NCBI RefSeq assembly: GCF_950295315.1
Contig: NC_080168.1
Span: forward strand, 67,837,254 to 67,901,253
Reading direction: 5' to 3'
DNA: 64,000 nt
Source: Erinaceus europaeus
Lineage: Eukaryota > Chordata > Mammalia > Eulipotyphla > Erinaceidae
How positions within the stretch are numbered: position 1 is the stretch's first letter; every line of letters begins with the position of its first letter. Position numbers and translations under genes: made by a program. The notes beneath the pieces were generated by a model, which ran no database searches, had not been told where the DNA came from, and saw nothing but the letters and a program-made list of their open reading frames with translations. Below, piece after piece: positions 54,605 through 64,000 of this stretch.

Positions 54605-54905
54605 ATCTGGGAGTCTGGAGTTGGGCAATAGTGCAGCAGGTTAAGCACACGTGGCAGGAAGTACAAGGACTGGCTTAAGGATCCTGGTTCGAGCCTCCGG
54701 CTCCCCACCTACAGGGGAGTCACTTCACAATTGGTGAAGCAGGTCTGCAGGTGTCTATCTTTCTCTCCCCCCTCTGTCTTCTTCTCCTCTCTCCATTTCT
54801 TTCTGTCCTATCCAACAACAAGGACATCAACAGCAACAACAGTAATAACTACAACAATAAAAGAAGGGCAACAAAAGGGTATAAGTAAATATTAACAAAA
54901 CAAAA
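54605..54905 (+). repeat. Full-length sense SINE
   Basis: GGGAGTCTGGAGTTGGGCAATAG, CCGGCTCCCCACCTACAGGGG and a CAACAGTAATAACTACAACAATAAAAG tail. Confidence 0.9.
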
Positions 54906-55026
54906 AGACAGTTAATGTCCAGGAACGCTGGCTGCCCTGTGGCTATGCATTTTTACAGTTATGTGTGAGAAATAGTCAGCTAGCTTACAGGAAACAGTCT
55001 TTCAGGTACTGGCTTAGACAGCAATC

Positions 55027-55464
55027 CTAAACTCTAGGACATCTTATCTGAATGTCCCCCACGTTTGAAGGTAGACAGTCGAAGGTTAAGGATGTGCTGG
55101 TGGCCTTCAACTTCTCTAGAACCAGAATGAAACAGCTTATGTCCTCCACCACTATATTCTCAGGGAAGATGGGGGTCTCCTGGATAATAGCTATTGTACA
55201 GGAGCAGTTTGGGGCGGCCCTGTCCCCAGAGGCCATCACAGATTCAGGGGTGAGCTCAAGGCACTGAGGAGGAGTAGATTTGGCCAAGTGGGGCCATGGG
55301 CGTGTGGTATATGGTGGAGTGCTTGCAGCTAAGTTTCCATATCATTGATGGTGGTGATTAAGTCACTGTTCTGGTCCACTGCCACCACGAAGCTGTGATG
55401 GATGGTGTCTGAGGACAGATTGTACAAGGGCCAGGGATAACCCACCCTCCCCGAGCAAATAGAC
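55027..55464 (-). pseudogene. ARHGAP20-like copy 3, terminal exon, broken
   Basis: Minus strand TATGTCACAG|GTCTATTTGC starts an exon homologous to 44630-45072: SSDTIHHSFVVAVDQNSDLI, TTINDMET and, in another frame, CLELTPESVMASGDRAAPNC, then ENIVVEDISCFILVLEKLKA. The first part is out of phase with the acceptor, a TAG follows DMET, and the second part needs a frame change. It is closer to copy 2 than to copy 1. The intron just upstream (AGAAAGTGG..) also aligns with copy 2. Confidence 0.6.
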
Positions 55465-55911
55465 CTGTGACATAGCAGTGTGTGTAATGATGAGCTCCAG
55501 TGGCCACTCTGTGTGCTGAGAGGAGGTGGAGAGCCAGGTGGCCACCAGGCCCACTTTCTAGTTGAGAGCATTATAGAAGGAGAGAAGGAAGAAAGCCCAA
55601 CCAGTCCTACGTCCAGGAGAATGATGTACCTCACCATGGAAATGTTTGTGTATGGGCTGATGTATGAGATTTGACTTCTCTACTTCTAACAGGATTTAAG
55701 ATTTCGTAGGTGGAATCCAGATATATTGTGTTATTCATCTTTCACAGGGAGAATGCCTATAGAAAGAACGCCCTGTCCCTTGACATACAGTCCTACCTCC
55801 AAAGACAGCTCTATGAGCAAAGACAGAAAGCAGAGAGGGCACTGAGTCTTGTCACATACTGTTGTCTGGCTTCTGCCTTTTGAATGGACACTATCTGTTG
55901 CAAGAGTCACC

Positions 55912-56200
55912 AAGGCCTGGCAGTGGTGCACCTGGTTGTGCACACACAGGAGCCAGGGGCAGGACCTTGTTTTAAGTCCCTGGACCCTATTCCTGGGTGT
56001 GGGGGAGGGAGAGGAGAACACCTCCCAAGTGGGGGAGCAGTGGTGCTGATGTCTGCCTTTATCCTTCTCTCCCCATCTCTATATCTCTCTGGTGTGGAAA
56101 ATTCGAAAAGGAAAAAAATGACTGTGGAGAACAATGGTGTCATCATGCAGGCAAGCGCCCCAGCAATAACCCTGGTGGTAAAAAAAAAAAAAAGTCACAA
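55912..56200 (+). repeat. Sense SINE, long 3' type
   Basis: GGCCTGGCAGTGGTGCACC, CT tract, ATGCAGGCAAGCGCCCCAGCAATAACC and a poly-A run. Confidence 0.8.
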
Positions 56201-56329
56201 TAAAAATTTTATTTATTAGTCATCCTAGTCTGGTCATACTACAAAGCAAGCCAATACATTTTTTCAATATATAATTATTGATGGGAGAGTATTAGAATGG
56301 TATGGAGGAAATGTTCCTAAGAAATTTTT

Positions 56330-56495
56330 TTAAAAACTGGTAAAACACATTCCTGTCTTCCTTAAGGGGAGGGGATGGGATATAGAGATCTGGTGGTGGG
56401 AAATGTGTGGAGTTGTACCTCTCCTATCCTACAATTTTGTTAACATCACCTTTTTAAAATAAATAAATAAATAAATAAATAAATAGAAATTTTAA
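56330..56495 (+). repeat. L1 3'-end fragment with (AAAT)n
   Basis: GGGGAGGGGATGGGATATAG, TGGTGGTGGGAAATGTGTGG, then (AAATA)n at 56457-56487. Confidence 0.8.
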
Positions 56496-56499
56496 AAAT

Positions 56500-57195
56500 A
56501 CTGCTCAAAAACATCCCTGTCTTCTTTCAACATAACCTGGCTCTGAGGCAGGTATGGATGCTGAGACACTGTGGGATGAATTAGAGTTTCTTTCTAATGG
56601 GAATCCCAATCCTACCACCTCCCAGTTTCAGAATAGACTCCATGCCTAATCCAGACACTCACTGTGTCACTTCCTGGATTGCCTAAAACACTAGAGAAAT
56701 CTAAAACATTCCCTATCCATCCATCAACACAGATCCAGCATCACTGTAAACAGTTTGAGTCTTCCTTTTAGGTTGGTCTTCCAGGATTTTCTCTCCTTTT
56801 TCTTCCCACTCTCTTCTTCCTTCCCTTAGGCTCTCAGTTTTCCTCAATATATACTAAGGTAGTAATAATATAAATGAATGAAAACAGATGTACAAAAACT
56901 TACAGATCTACTTATATCCCTCTATATAACACACTTTTGTGTGTACTACATGAACAATCTCTATACATTTAGAAACAAGTAATACTACAAGTCATTACAC
57001 AGACAATGTATTAGATTCACTAAAAAGGGTTATTTCAGTTTCTCTAGGAAGTAAAGGTATGTAGTGTAAATTATCTTTTTTTTACATGGTACTATTATTT
57101 AAATTCTAGACACCCATGATTTTTTTTTTTTGTGCATTAGGTGTCATTTAGGTGAGCATTTAGTGTCAAAGTAATTGAAATGACTAGTTAATTTT
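56500..57195. other. No recognised gene
   Basis: AT-rich single-copy-looking interval between repeats. No exon supported. Confidence 0.4.
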
Positions 57196-57204
57196 TTTCC
57201 TTTG

Positions 57205-60200
57205 CTTTTGCTTTTCTTTTTTTTATTTAAGAAAGGATAAATTAACAAATCCATAGGATAGGAGGGGTACAACTCCACACAATTCCCACCACCTGATCTC
57301 CATATCCCACCCCCTCCCCTGATAGCTTTCCCACTCTCTATCCCTCTGGGAGCATGGACCCACAGTCATTGTGGGTTGCAGACATGGGCGTTGACTGGTC
57401 GGTCCATACTCCCAGTCTGCCTCTCTTTTCCCTAGTAGAATGGGTCTCTGGGGAAGCAGAGCTCCAGGACACATTGGTGGGGTCTTAGTCCAGGGAAACC
57501 TGGCTGGCATCCTGATGGCATCTGGAACCTGGTGACTGAAAAGAGGGTTAACATACAAAGCCAACCAAATTGTTGAGCAATCATTGAGCCAAAGCTTGGA
57601 ATAGAGGAGAGGAAGTGTAAGGGGGGTACTCACTGCAAACTCTAGTGTACTTCTACTTTTAGGTATATTTTGCATAGTTTATGGATACATGTGAACACAT
57701 GCTCTCTCACCGAAACTGGTGTATATCTAGGTTTTGGGACATTGTTAGAAAGTGAACCACCTTGCATGGAATTAAAGAATACTATGAAAGATAAGGTCTC
57801 ACCCGAGTAATGAAGCTGAAGGGTTGTCATTCCACACGTGAAGTCTCTGCACACAGTCTCAGCTGAAGCATGTTGAGGTGGCAATCATTGTGTTGATTAG
57901 GTTGCGATCAGCAGATGCAATATAATTTGATACGGATTGCGAGAGGCATACAGGAAAGTGGGCCCTATCCAAAGGTTTCAGGACGGGGGAGTAGAGGCTC
58001 TATAGTGGAGATGTGAGTTTCCTGCTGTCTTAGGGTTCAAAAAGACAATAGATAGTTAATGTTAACATCACATTATTTGGTAATTGGGTTAACTTTGAAA
58101 AGTCCTTTTGTTAGGGTTTGCTGTACAGTACCCAGTATCTTGTATATAGCTGTGCTATCGGTTGCTTATGATCTACTTGGTCTAGGCTTTTGAGAGAGTC
58201 TACATATCAAATACACAGCCTATATATTAAAAAGACTCAATCTGTGTTTTAAAAACTTTGAGACATACAATTAACTTTCCCCCTCTCATATTAATTAACT
58301 AGTGATTTATACGACTACACTTTACTAGGAGTGTACATAAACACCATTCCCACTACCAACAGACTGTGACCCATCCCTTCCATCCACTCCCATCTCCCTA
58401 GGAAGCTGCATGGCTACCCCTCCCCACAGGGTTTTTACTTTGGTGCCCTACTTACAATTTAGTCAGGTCCTACTTTTAGTTTCCCTTTCAGATCTTCTTA
58501 CTCAACTTCTGTTGATGAGTGGAGTCATCCCATACTCATCTTTCTCTTTCTGACTTAGCTCACGTAACATAATTCATTCTAGCTCTGTCCAAGATGGGTC
58601 AGAGAAGGTGGATTTATTGTTCTTGACAGCTGCATAGTATTCCATTGTGTATATATACCACAGCTTTCTCAGCCACTCATCGGTTGTTGGGCACCTGGGT
58701 TGCTTCTAGGTTTTATCTATTATGAATTGTGTTACTATGAACATAGGAGTACACACCTCTATTTGGTTGGGTGTTATGGAGTCCTTGGGTTATAATCCCT
58801 GGAGAGGAATTACTGGTTCATATGCAAGGTGCATGTCTAGCCTTTTGAGAGTTTTCCAGACTGCTCTCCACAGAGGCTGTACCAATTTACATTCCCACCA
58901 GCAATGCAAAAGGGTTCCTCTGTCCCCACAGCCTCTCCAGCATTTGTTGCTGCTGTCCTTTTTGATGTATGTCATTCTTACAGGAGTGAGGTGGTATCTT
59001 AGTGTTGTCTTATTTTGCATTTCTCTGACAATCAGTGACCTAGAGCAGTTTTTCATATGTTTGTTAGCCTTTTGGATCTCCTCTGAGGTGAATGTTTTGT
59101 TCATATCCTATGCCCATTTGTGGATGGGGTCATTTGCTTTTTTGGTGCTAAGTTTGCTGAGCTCTTTATATATTTTGGTGATTAGTTTCTTGTCTGATGT
59201 ATGGCATGTGAATATCTTCTCCCATTCTGTGAGGGGTCTCTTTATTTGTTTAATATTTCTTTGGATGTGCAGAAGCTTTTCAATTTGATGTAGTCCCATT
59301 GGTTTGTTTCTGCTTTAGTCTTCCTTGCAATTGGGTTTGATTCATCAAAGATGTCCTTGAGGTTTAGGTGGGAAAGTGTTTTACCAATGTTTTCCTCTAA
59401 GTATTTGATTGTTTCTGGTCTGACATCCAGGTCTTTGATCCATTTGGAGTTGATTTTTGTTTCTGGTGAGATAAAGTGGTTCAGTTTCATTCTTCTGCAT
59501 GTTACAACCCAGTTTTCCCAGCACCATTTATTGAAGAGAGTGTCCTTCATCCATTTAATCCTTTGCACCTCCTTACCAAAGATTCGATGTCCATAGGTGT
59601 GGGGATTTATTTCTGGGCTTTCAATTCTGTTCCACTGGTCTGTGTGCCTATTTTTGTCCCAGTACCATGCTGTTTTGATGATGATGGCTTTATAATATAG
59701 TTTAAGGTCTGGGAGTGTGATGCCTCCATTTCTGTTTCTTTTCCTCAAGATGGTTTTGGCAATTCTAGGTGTTTTCAGGTTCCAGATAAATGATTGTAGT
59801 GTTTTTCTATTCTCTTAAAGAAGCTTGGTGGAACTTTGATGGGTATTGAATTAAATTTGTATATGGCTCTGGGGAGAATATTCATTTTGATGATATTTAT
59901 TCTTCCAATCCATGAGAATGGGATATCTTTCCATTTCTTGGTATCGGTTTCTATTTCCTTGAGTAGCGACTCATAGTTTTCAGTATACAAGTCTTTCACT
60001 TCTTTGGTCAGCTTTATTCCTAGGTATTTGATTGATTTTGCTGAAACAGTAAATGGGAGTGATTTCTGGATGTCTTCTTCAGATTTAGTGTTTGCATAAA
60101 GAAATGCCACTGATTTTTGTACATTGATTTTGTAGCCTGCTACCTTGCTATATTGCCTAATAACTTCCAGTAGTTTTCTGCTGGATTCTTTAGGTTTTTC

Positions 60201-60450
60201 TATGTATACTATCATATCATCTGCAAATAGTGAGAGCTTGACTTCTTCCCTTCCAATCTGTATTCCTTTGATTTCTTTCTCTTGCCTGATTTCTATGGCA
60301 AGAGCTTTCAATACTATTTTGAAGAGTAATGGTGACAGTGGAGAGCCCTGTCTAGCCCACGATCTGAGGGGGAATGCTTTTAGCTTCTGTCCATTGAGTA
60401 TGATGTTGGCTGTAGGTTTGCTATATATAGATTCCACTATCTTCCACTAT
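57205..60450 (-). mobile_element. 5'-truncated L1 retrotransposon, antisense
   Basis: The 3' end is at about 57205 (poly-T on plus) and the 3'UTR covers about 57.2-58.7 kb. Minus-strand ORF2 fragments follow in order towards 60450: a C-terminal segment (58790-59104, with the Cys/His pattern C-W-R-G-C-G .. H-C-W-W-E-C), middle segments (59108-59299, 59242-59748) and part of the reverse transcriptase (59775-60437). The RT part carries [10 protein letters not shown], with FADD in the place of the catalytic YADD-type box. Several frame breaks make it inactive, and the endonuclease end and ORF1 are missing. Other L1 pieces in the window match this copy's 3'UTR. Confidence 0.9.
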
Positions 60451-60828
60451 CCCTTCGGAGGATGGAACATTCTCTACCATTGTTGATCCAAGTTCCAGAG
60501 CTGTAGTTTCTGTCACTTTGCCGTCTACCTGCACAACAACCTCAGGATCCAGGCTCCCTCAGGCGGGCTCCTGACTCTGAGATCTCTGCTTCTCTTCTTT
60601 TTAGTTGCTGCTGGTCGCAATGGGATCAGAAGTGCCTCTGAGGAAGTGGTTAGCCAGGGCAGAGCCCCGAACCCTAGGAAACTACATCTGGAAGTGTCAA
60701 AGAGGCACACTGGGAAGTGACTCTAGTCTAGAGTGCCTTATCACCTATAGGTCTGGTTTCTCAGCTCTGAGTAGTTCAAGTCCTGGTGATCTTTCATGCG
60801 GTACTCTCCATTGTGCTCTCTTTATAAA
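60451..60828. other. Unassigned; possible exon border
   Basis: TCTTCTTTTTAG| at 60604 precedes a short open stretch (GSEVPLRKWLARAEPRTLGN). I have no family match and no downstream donor that convinces me. Confidence 0.25.
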
Positions 60829-60829
60829 G

Positions 60830-61323
60830 GTTGTTTTTTTTAGTAGGACAGAGAGAGATATCAAGAGGGAAGGGGAGAGCAAGACACCCTCTGTATTTCC
60901 TGCAGTGAAGCTTCCTCTTGCAGGTGGGGGCCCAGGTTTTGAACTCCAGCCCTTACGCTCGTCCTTGCTCTTTGCACCATGTACTTTTAAACTGCTGCGC
61001 TCTACCCAGTCCCTGAACTGCAGCCCTTAAGCATGGTGATGTGTGCACTCAGGCAAGGACACTACCCCTGCCTCCTCTGCCTCCACATCTCTTTTTTTAA
61101 ATATTTTTTCTTTTAATTTTTTAAAATTACCTTTATTTACTTATTGGACAGAGACAGCCAGAAATTTAGAGGGAAGGAGAAGATAGGGAGAGGGACAGAC
61201 ACCTGCAGCCCTGATTCAACACTTGAGAAGCTTCCCCCCGCAAGTGGGGACCAGGGGCTCAAACCTTGGTCCTTGCACATTGTAACATGTGAGGTCAATC
61301 AGGTGCGCCACCGCCTGGCCCCT
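60830..61323 (-). repeat. Two antisense SINEs
   Basis: About 60830-61012 (worn) and 61090-61323 (TTATTTACTTATTGGACAGAG .. CGCCACCGCCTGGCCCC). Confidence 0.8.
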
Positions 61324-61711
61324 GTCTCCCCATCTTAGTATCCTTTTCTGTCTGCAGGTGGTCTTCCTGCATTGCCGCCTGAGTGGAGCTTTTCCTGAAA
61401 AGTCACTTCTGACTGTGTCCAGGATGAGCACTGTCCCCAGGGGTCACAGTGACCCTCCTGAGGTGGGTTTCTGGGTATAACAACCCCAGGAGCTCAGCAT
61501 CTTGCTTTTCCAACTCCACTCCATTTACATTGAGGTTCCTGCTGTGCTGAGGTAGGAATTTTACCTGGAAGTGTTCTAACAAAAATCTATTTGCCATCCT
61601 TTTATTCTGACCATTTTTTCAAAAGGACTCACTGCTGATTGTCATTTCTGGTAACTACTGGTGCATTCTTCTACAGCCTTTCCAAATAGTATTAAAAATG
61701 TTAAACTTCAC

Positions 61712-61845
61712 TAAGGGTCTGGGAGATAGAATAGTTATGTATAAGATTTTCTTAGCCTGAGGCTTCTAGTTCCCAGGTTCCATCCCTGTCACCACCATTA
61801 GCTGGAACTGAGCACTGTGCTGGGGATGAAGAAGACATGAAATTC
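61712..61845 (+). repeat. Second-family SINE
   Basis: GGTCTGGGAGATAGAATAGTTATG, CTGAGGCTTCTAGTTCCCAGG and GAACTGAGCACTGTGCTGGGG. Confidence 0.7.
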
Positions 61846-62041
61846 ACTTGTAAAATTATGCAGGTTTGAATATTTTTGGAGGTCATTCTGTGTATTTTAT
61901 TACTTGCAAGAATGCCGGCACAGGCTGATAGTGATAAAGTGAAATAATATACTATTGCACCTCACACAGTAGAAGCAACAGACTTTCATAAAGGCTGATT
62001 CTGATCCATTGTGCCCTTTGCTCCAGCTTTAAACCTCAGGA

Positions 62042-62354
62042 TGTTGTTGTATGCTTTACATTGGGTAGCTCTCCCCCGCCAAGAGAATTGGATCAGTCCA
62101 GTTAGTTTCGTGGGCCTGCTTGGCCCCGCCCCTTAGGGACCCCGAGAGGGTTCCTGAGTTCCAGAGTAAGAGAGAGTGCTTGCGCCGCAGCAAAGAGACA
62201 GCAGAGTTCTGTTTGGTCATTAGTTTGGTTTAGATTATGAATCGTTGTTCCTGAATAAAGAAATACAGCTTCCCTGCCCAGCCGTTGTCTCCGCATCTCT
62301 GTTACCCGCCTGTGAAGCTACCCGCCCAGCAAGAGCCACCGAATTTTAACAACA
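62042..62354 (+). mobile_element. LTR of an endogenous retrovirus-like element
   Basis: 313 bp bounded by TGTTGTT at the left and AACAACA at the right, perfect inverted ends. AATAAA at 62254 is a polyadenylation signal, with a GC-rich U5-like part after it. Two bases after the right end a primer-site-like sequence begins (62357). No gag, pol or env frame is visible in the window. It belongs to the class II (betaretrovirus-like) type by its primer site. Confidence 0.7.
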
Positions 62355-62356
62355 AA

Positions 62357-62374
62357 TGGCACCCACGTGGATCT
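62357..62374 (+). other. Primer-binding site, lysine tRNA-like
   Basis: TGGCACCCACGTGGATCT resembles the TGGCGCCCAACGTGGGGC site complementary to lysine tRNA (1,2), with one deletion and a few changes. It is placed exactly where an LTR element needs it. Confidence 0.6.
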
Positions 62375-63470
62375 GACCTGCGAATCTCTCAGATAAGTAA
62401 AGACAATTTGGCTACCCATGCACTGTGGCCTTCTCTTCTGCTTGTGAAGAGATCTACAAAGGCCTCTGCTCTTTCTTCACGAGACTGTTTTGCTGTTTCT
62501 GGAACATTTATCTCTTGACCACTCTGTGGTTTCCACTCGCTCGGGCGAACTCAGAACAGCCAGCGGGAATAGCCAGCGGGCGGGAGGCGAGGCACGGAGC
62601 TGCTGTTTCCACCTGGTTAAACAGCCAGCCAACCGGCTGCGCCCAGACAACCCCACGCACCGCGACCGCAGCCCCACAGCCCCGCAGCCCACAGGAGGCT
62701 GACGCCAGCACACAGGAGCCCAATGCCAGCACGCAGGAGCCAATGCCACTATGCAGGAGCCCGATGCCACCACGCAGGAGCCCAATGCCAACACGCAGGC
62801 CAGCCCACAGGAGCTGGCTCTCCGCCACGTGGCGTAAGGCACTGGACGTGTGATCCCTCCACGCTGCTCAGCCACTGCGAGCAGGGCAGCAGACATGGCA
62901 GGGCCATGGGGCAGGGCCGCGGTGGCCTATCATGGTCGCCACCCCTGGGCACCTCGGCCAGCGCCTTCTACAAAGCTGGCCCACCTGCCCTCTTGCTATA
63001 AATTCTGGAACGATCCCGGACCTCCCGGACCCCCGGGCTCCCTGCCGAAACTGGGCACACAAGATCTCCAGCCACCGGTCCAGTCTGAAGGCAGACAAGC
63101 TGGAGTACGCAGAGATTTGTGCAGAGATCGCAACCTGCAATTCCTAGAAGTGAAGCTGTGCGGGAAGCCACCTCCGGATGGTGAACCCCCCCCCAACAAC
63201 TAAGACAGTACATATCTAAATTCGTGTTTAAAATGACATGTCTTCGTAACAAAGGTTTCTCTCCTTGTGTATTAATGACCATGTTTATGTGTATGTTCAA
63301 AGTTTGGTAAACAGTAACTTTAAGGCTAAATTCCAGTCTGGTACTCCAGAGTCTGGGTCATGGTTATGTGCATGCTCAACTGAGATGACCACCACCTGTG
63401 CCTATTATAAAATTATTAAAGACTTTCTTAAGAATCCTGTCAACTCTTCATCTGCACTATTCCAGCCTTT
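62375..63470 (+). mobile_element. GC-rich leader of the LTR element, with a minisatellite
   Basis: Non-coding-looking internal sequence after the primer site. 62700-62815 holds about six to seven copies of an imperfect CACGCAGGAGCCCAATGCCA-like unit (18-21 bases). From 63200 AT-rich sequence follows, then an L1 end. Long frames here arise from the GC bias. No retroviral protein recognised, so the element is truncated or a non-autonomous type. Confidence 0.5.
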
Positions 63471-63477
63471 AGGTCCA

Positions 63478-63888
63478 TGATTGTTCAACAATTTGTTTGG
63501 CTTTGTGTGTTAACTCTTGTCAACCACCAGGTTCCAGATGCTAGCATGATGCTGACCAGACTTCCCTGGACAGACAACCCCACCAGTGTGTCCTGGAGCT
63601 CTGCTTCCCCAGAGCCGTTCCCCACTAGGGAAAGGGAGAGACAGGCTGGGAGTATGGATCAATCAGTCAACGCCCATGTTCAGCCTGGATGAAATTGCAG
63701 AAGCCAGACCTTCCATCTTCTGCATCCCACAATGACCTTGGGTCCATACTCCCAGGGTTAAAGAATAAGAAAGCTATCAGGGTAGGGGATGGGATACAGT
63801 GTTCTGGTGGTGGGAATTGTGTGGAGTAGTACCCCTCTTATCCTATGGTTTACTCAGTGTTTCCTTTTTATAAAGAAAAAAATTAAAA
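63478..63888 (+). repeat. L1 3'UTR end, sense
   Basis: GTTCAACAATTTGTTTGGCTTTG, CCAGGTTCCAGATGC, CCCACTAGGGAAAGGGAGAG and GGTGGTGGGAATTGTGTGGAG, with an A-rich end at 63875-63888. It is the sense counterpart of 57.2-57.6 kb. Confidence 0.85.
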
Positions 63889-63891
63889 AAG

Positions 63892-64000
63892 GGAGTTCGG
63901 AGTTAGCACAGCGGGTTTAGCGCAGGTGGCACAGTATAAGGATCCTGGTTCGAGCCTGAAGGGGCCTGGCTTCACAGGCGGTGAAGCAGGTCTGCAGGTG
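63892..64000 (+). repeat. Sense SINE, cut by the window end
   Basis: GGAGTTCGGAGTTAGCACAG, GCACAGTATAAGGATCCTGG and GAAGCAGGTCTGCAGGTG. A short internal deletion removes the CTCCCCACCTGCAG box. Confidence 0.85.

Noticed and set aside
58722..59288. 188-codon plus-strand frame rich in hydrophobic residues
   Set aside because: It is the antisense shadow of L1 ORF2; the minus strand carries the real, broken coding sequence.
62425..63203. Several overlapping 70-140-residue frames on both strands
   Set aside because: GC-rich sequence with few stops and a minisatellite; all frames are open at once and none resembles a known protein.
345..64000. tRNA genes suggested by GGTTCGAGCC-like B boxes
   Set aside because: They sit inside SINEs with A-rich tails and CT tracts; none folds as a complete tRNA by eye.

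Overview
The window is mammalian, and the repeats point to a hedgehog (Erinaceus-like). Dozens of tRNA-derived SINEs carry the box 'ACCTGCAGACCTGCTTCACC' and its complement. A second family of small SINEs is present, along with L1 3' ends of one lineage. Genes are split into short exons with AG/GT borders, and most long open frames are accidental. A 200-base run of N at 23001-23200 is an assembly gap.

Layout. (1) 1-4.1 kb: old repeats, including two facing copies of an L1 3'UTR that are nearly identical over about 750 bp. (2) 4.5-22 kb, plus strand: a secreted glycine/serine-rich protein gene. A TATA-like box lies upstream of a signal-peptide exon (4579-4630), followed by exon 2 (6722-6865). 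From 10.6 kb runs a long array of alternating exons, type A (61 codons) and type B (55 codons). All are phase 1 at both ends, so any exon can be gained, lost or skipped without breaking the frame. The signal peptide and exon design resemble the 5' (SMGC, submandibular gland protein C) part of MUC19. I count 15 intact A and 12 intact B exons, roughly 1,600 residues if all are joined. Three B exons inside the array are broken, one A exon is split by a SINE, and the 3' end decays. The middle is a recent higher-order tandem repeat (1.3 and 1.86 kb units, 3.2 kb super-unit).

(3) 23.9-24.2 kb: an isolated phase-1 exon-like frame ending in a stop, of uncertain ownership. (4) 29.8-55.5 kb: at least three decayed or divergent copies of an ARHGAP20-like gene (PH and RA-like region exons), one on plus (about 30.0-32.4 kb) and two on minus (about 44.6-50.5 and 55.0-55.5 kb). 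Each copy has a phase-1 terminal exon encoding about 130-147 residues that is not the RhoGAP domain I would expect. The PH domain of the 44-51 kb copy has two frameshifts, so that copy is probably a pseudogene. Two of the terminal exons nevertheless stay open.

(5) 57.2-60.45 kb: a 5'-truncated antisense L1 with ORF2 reverse-transcriptase sequence. (6) 62.0-63.9 kb: an LTR with a lysine-tRNA-like primer site, a GC-rich leader with a minisatellite, and another L1 3' end. Gene names rest on remembered family features, not on a database search.
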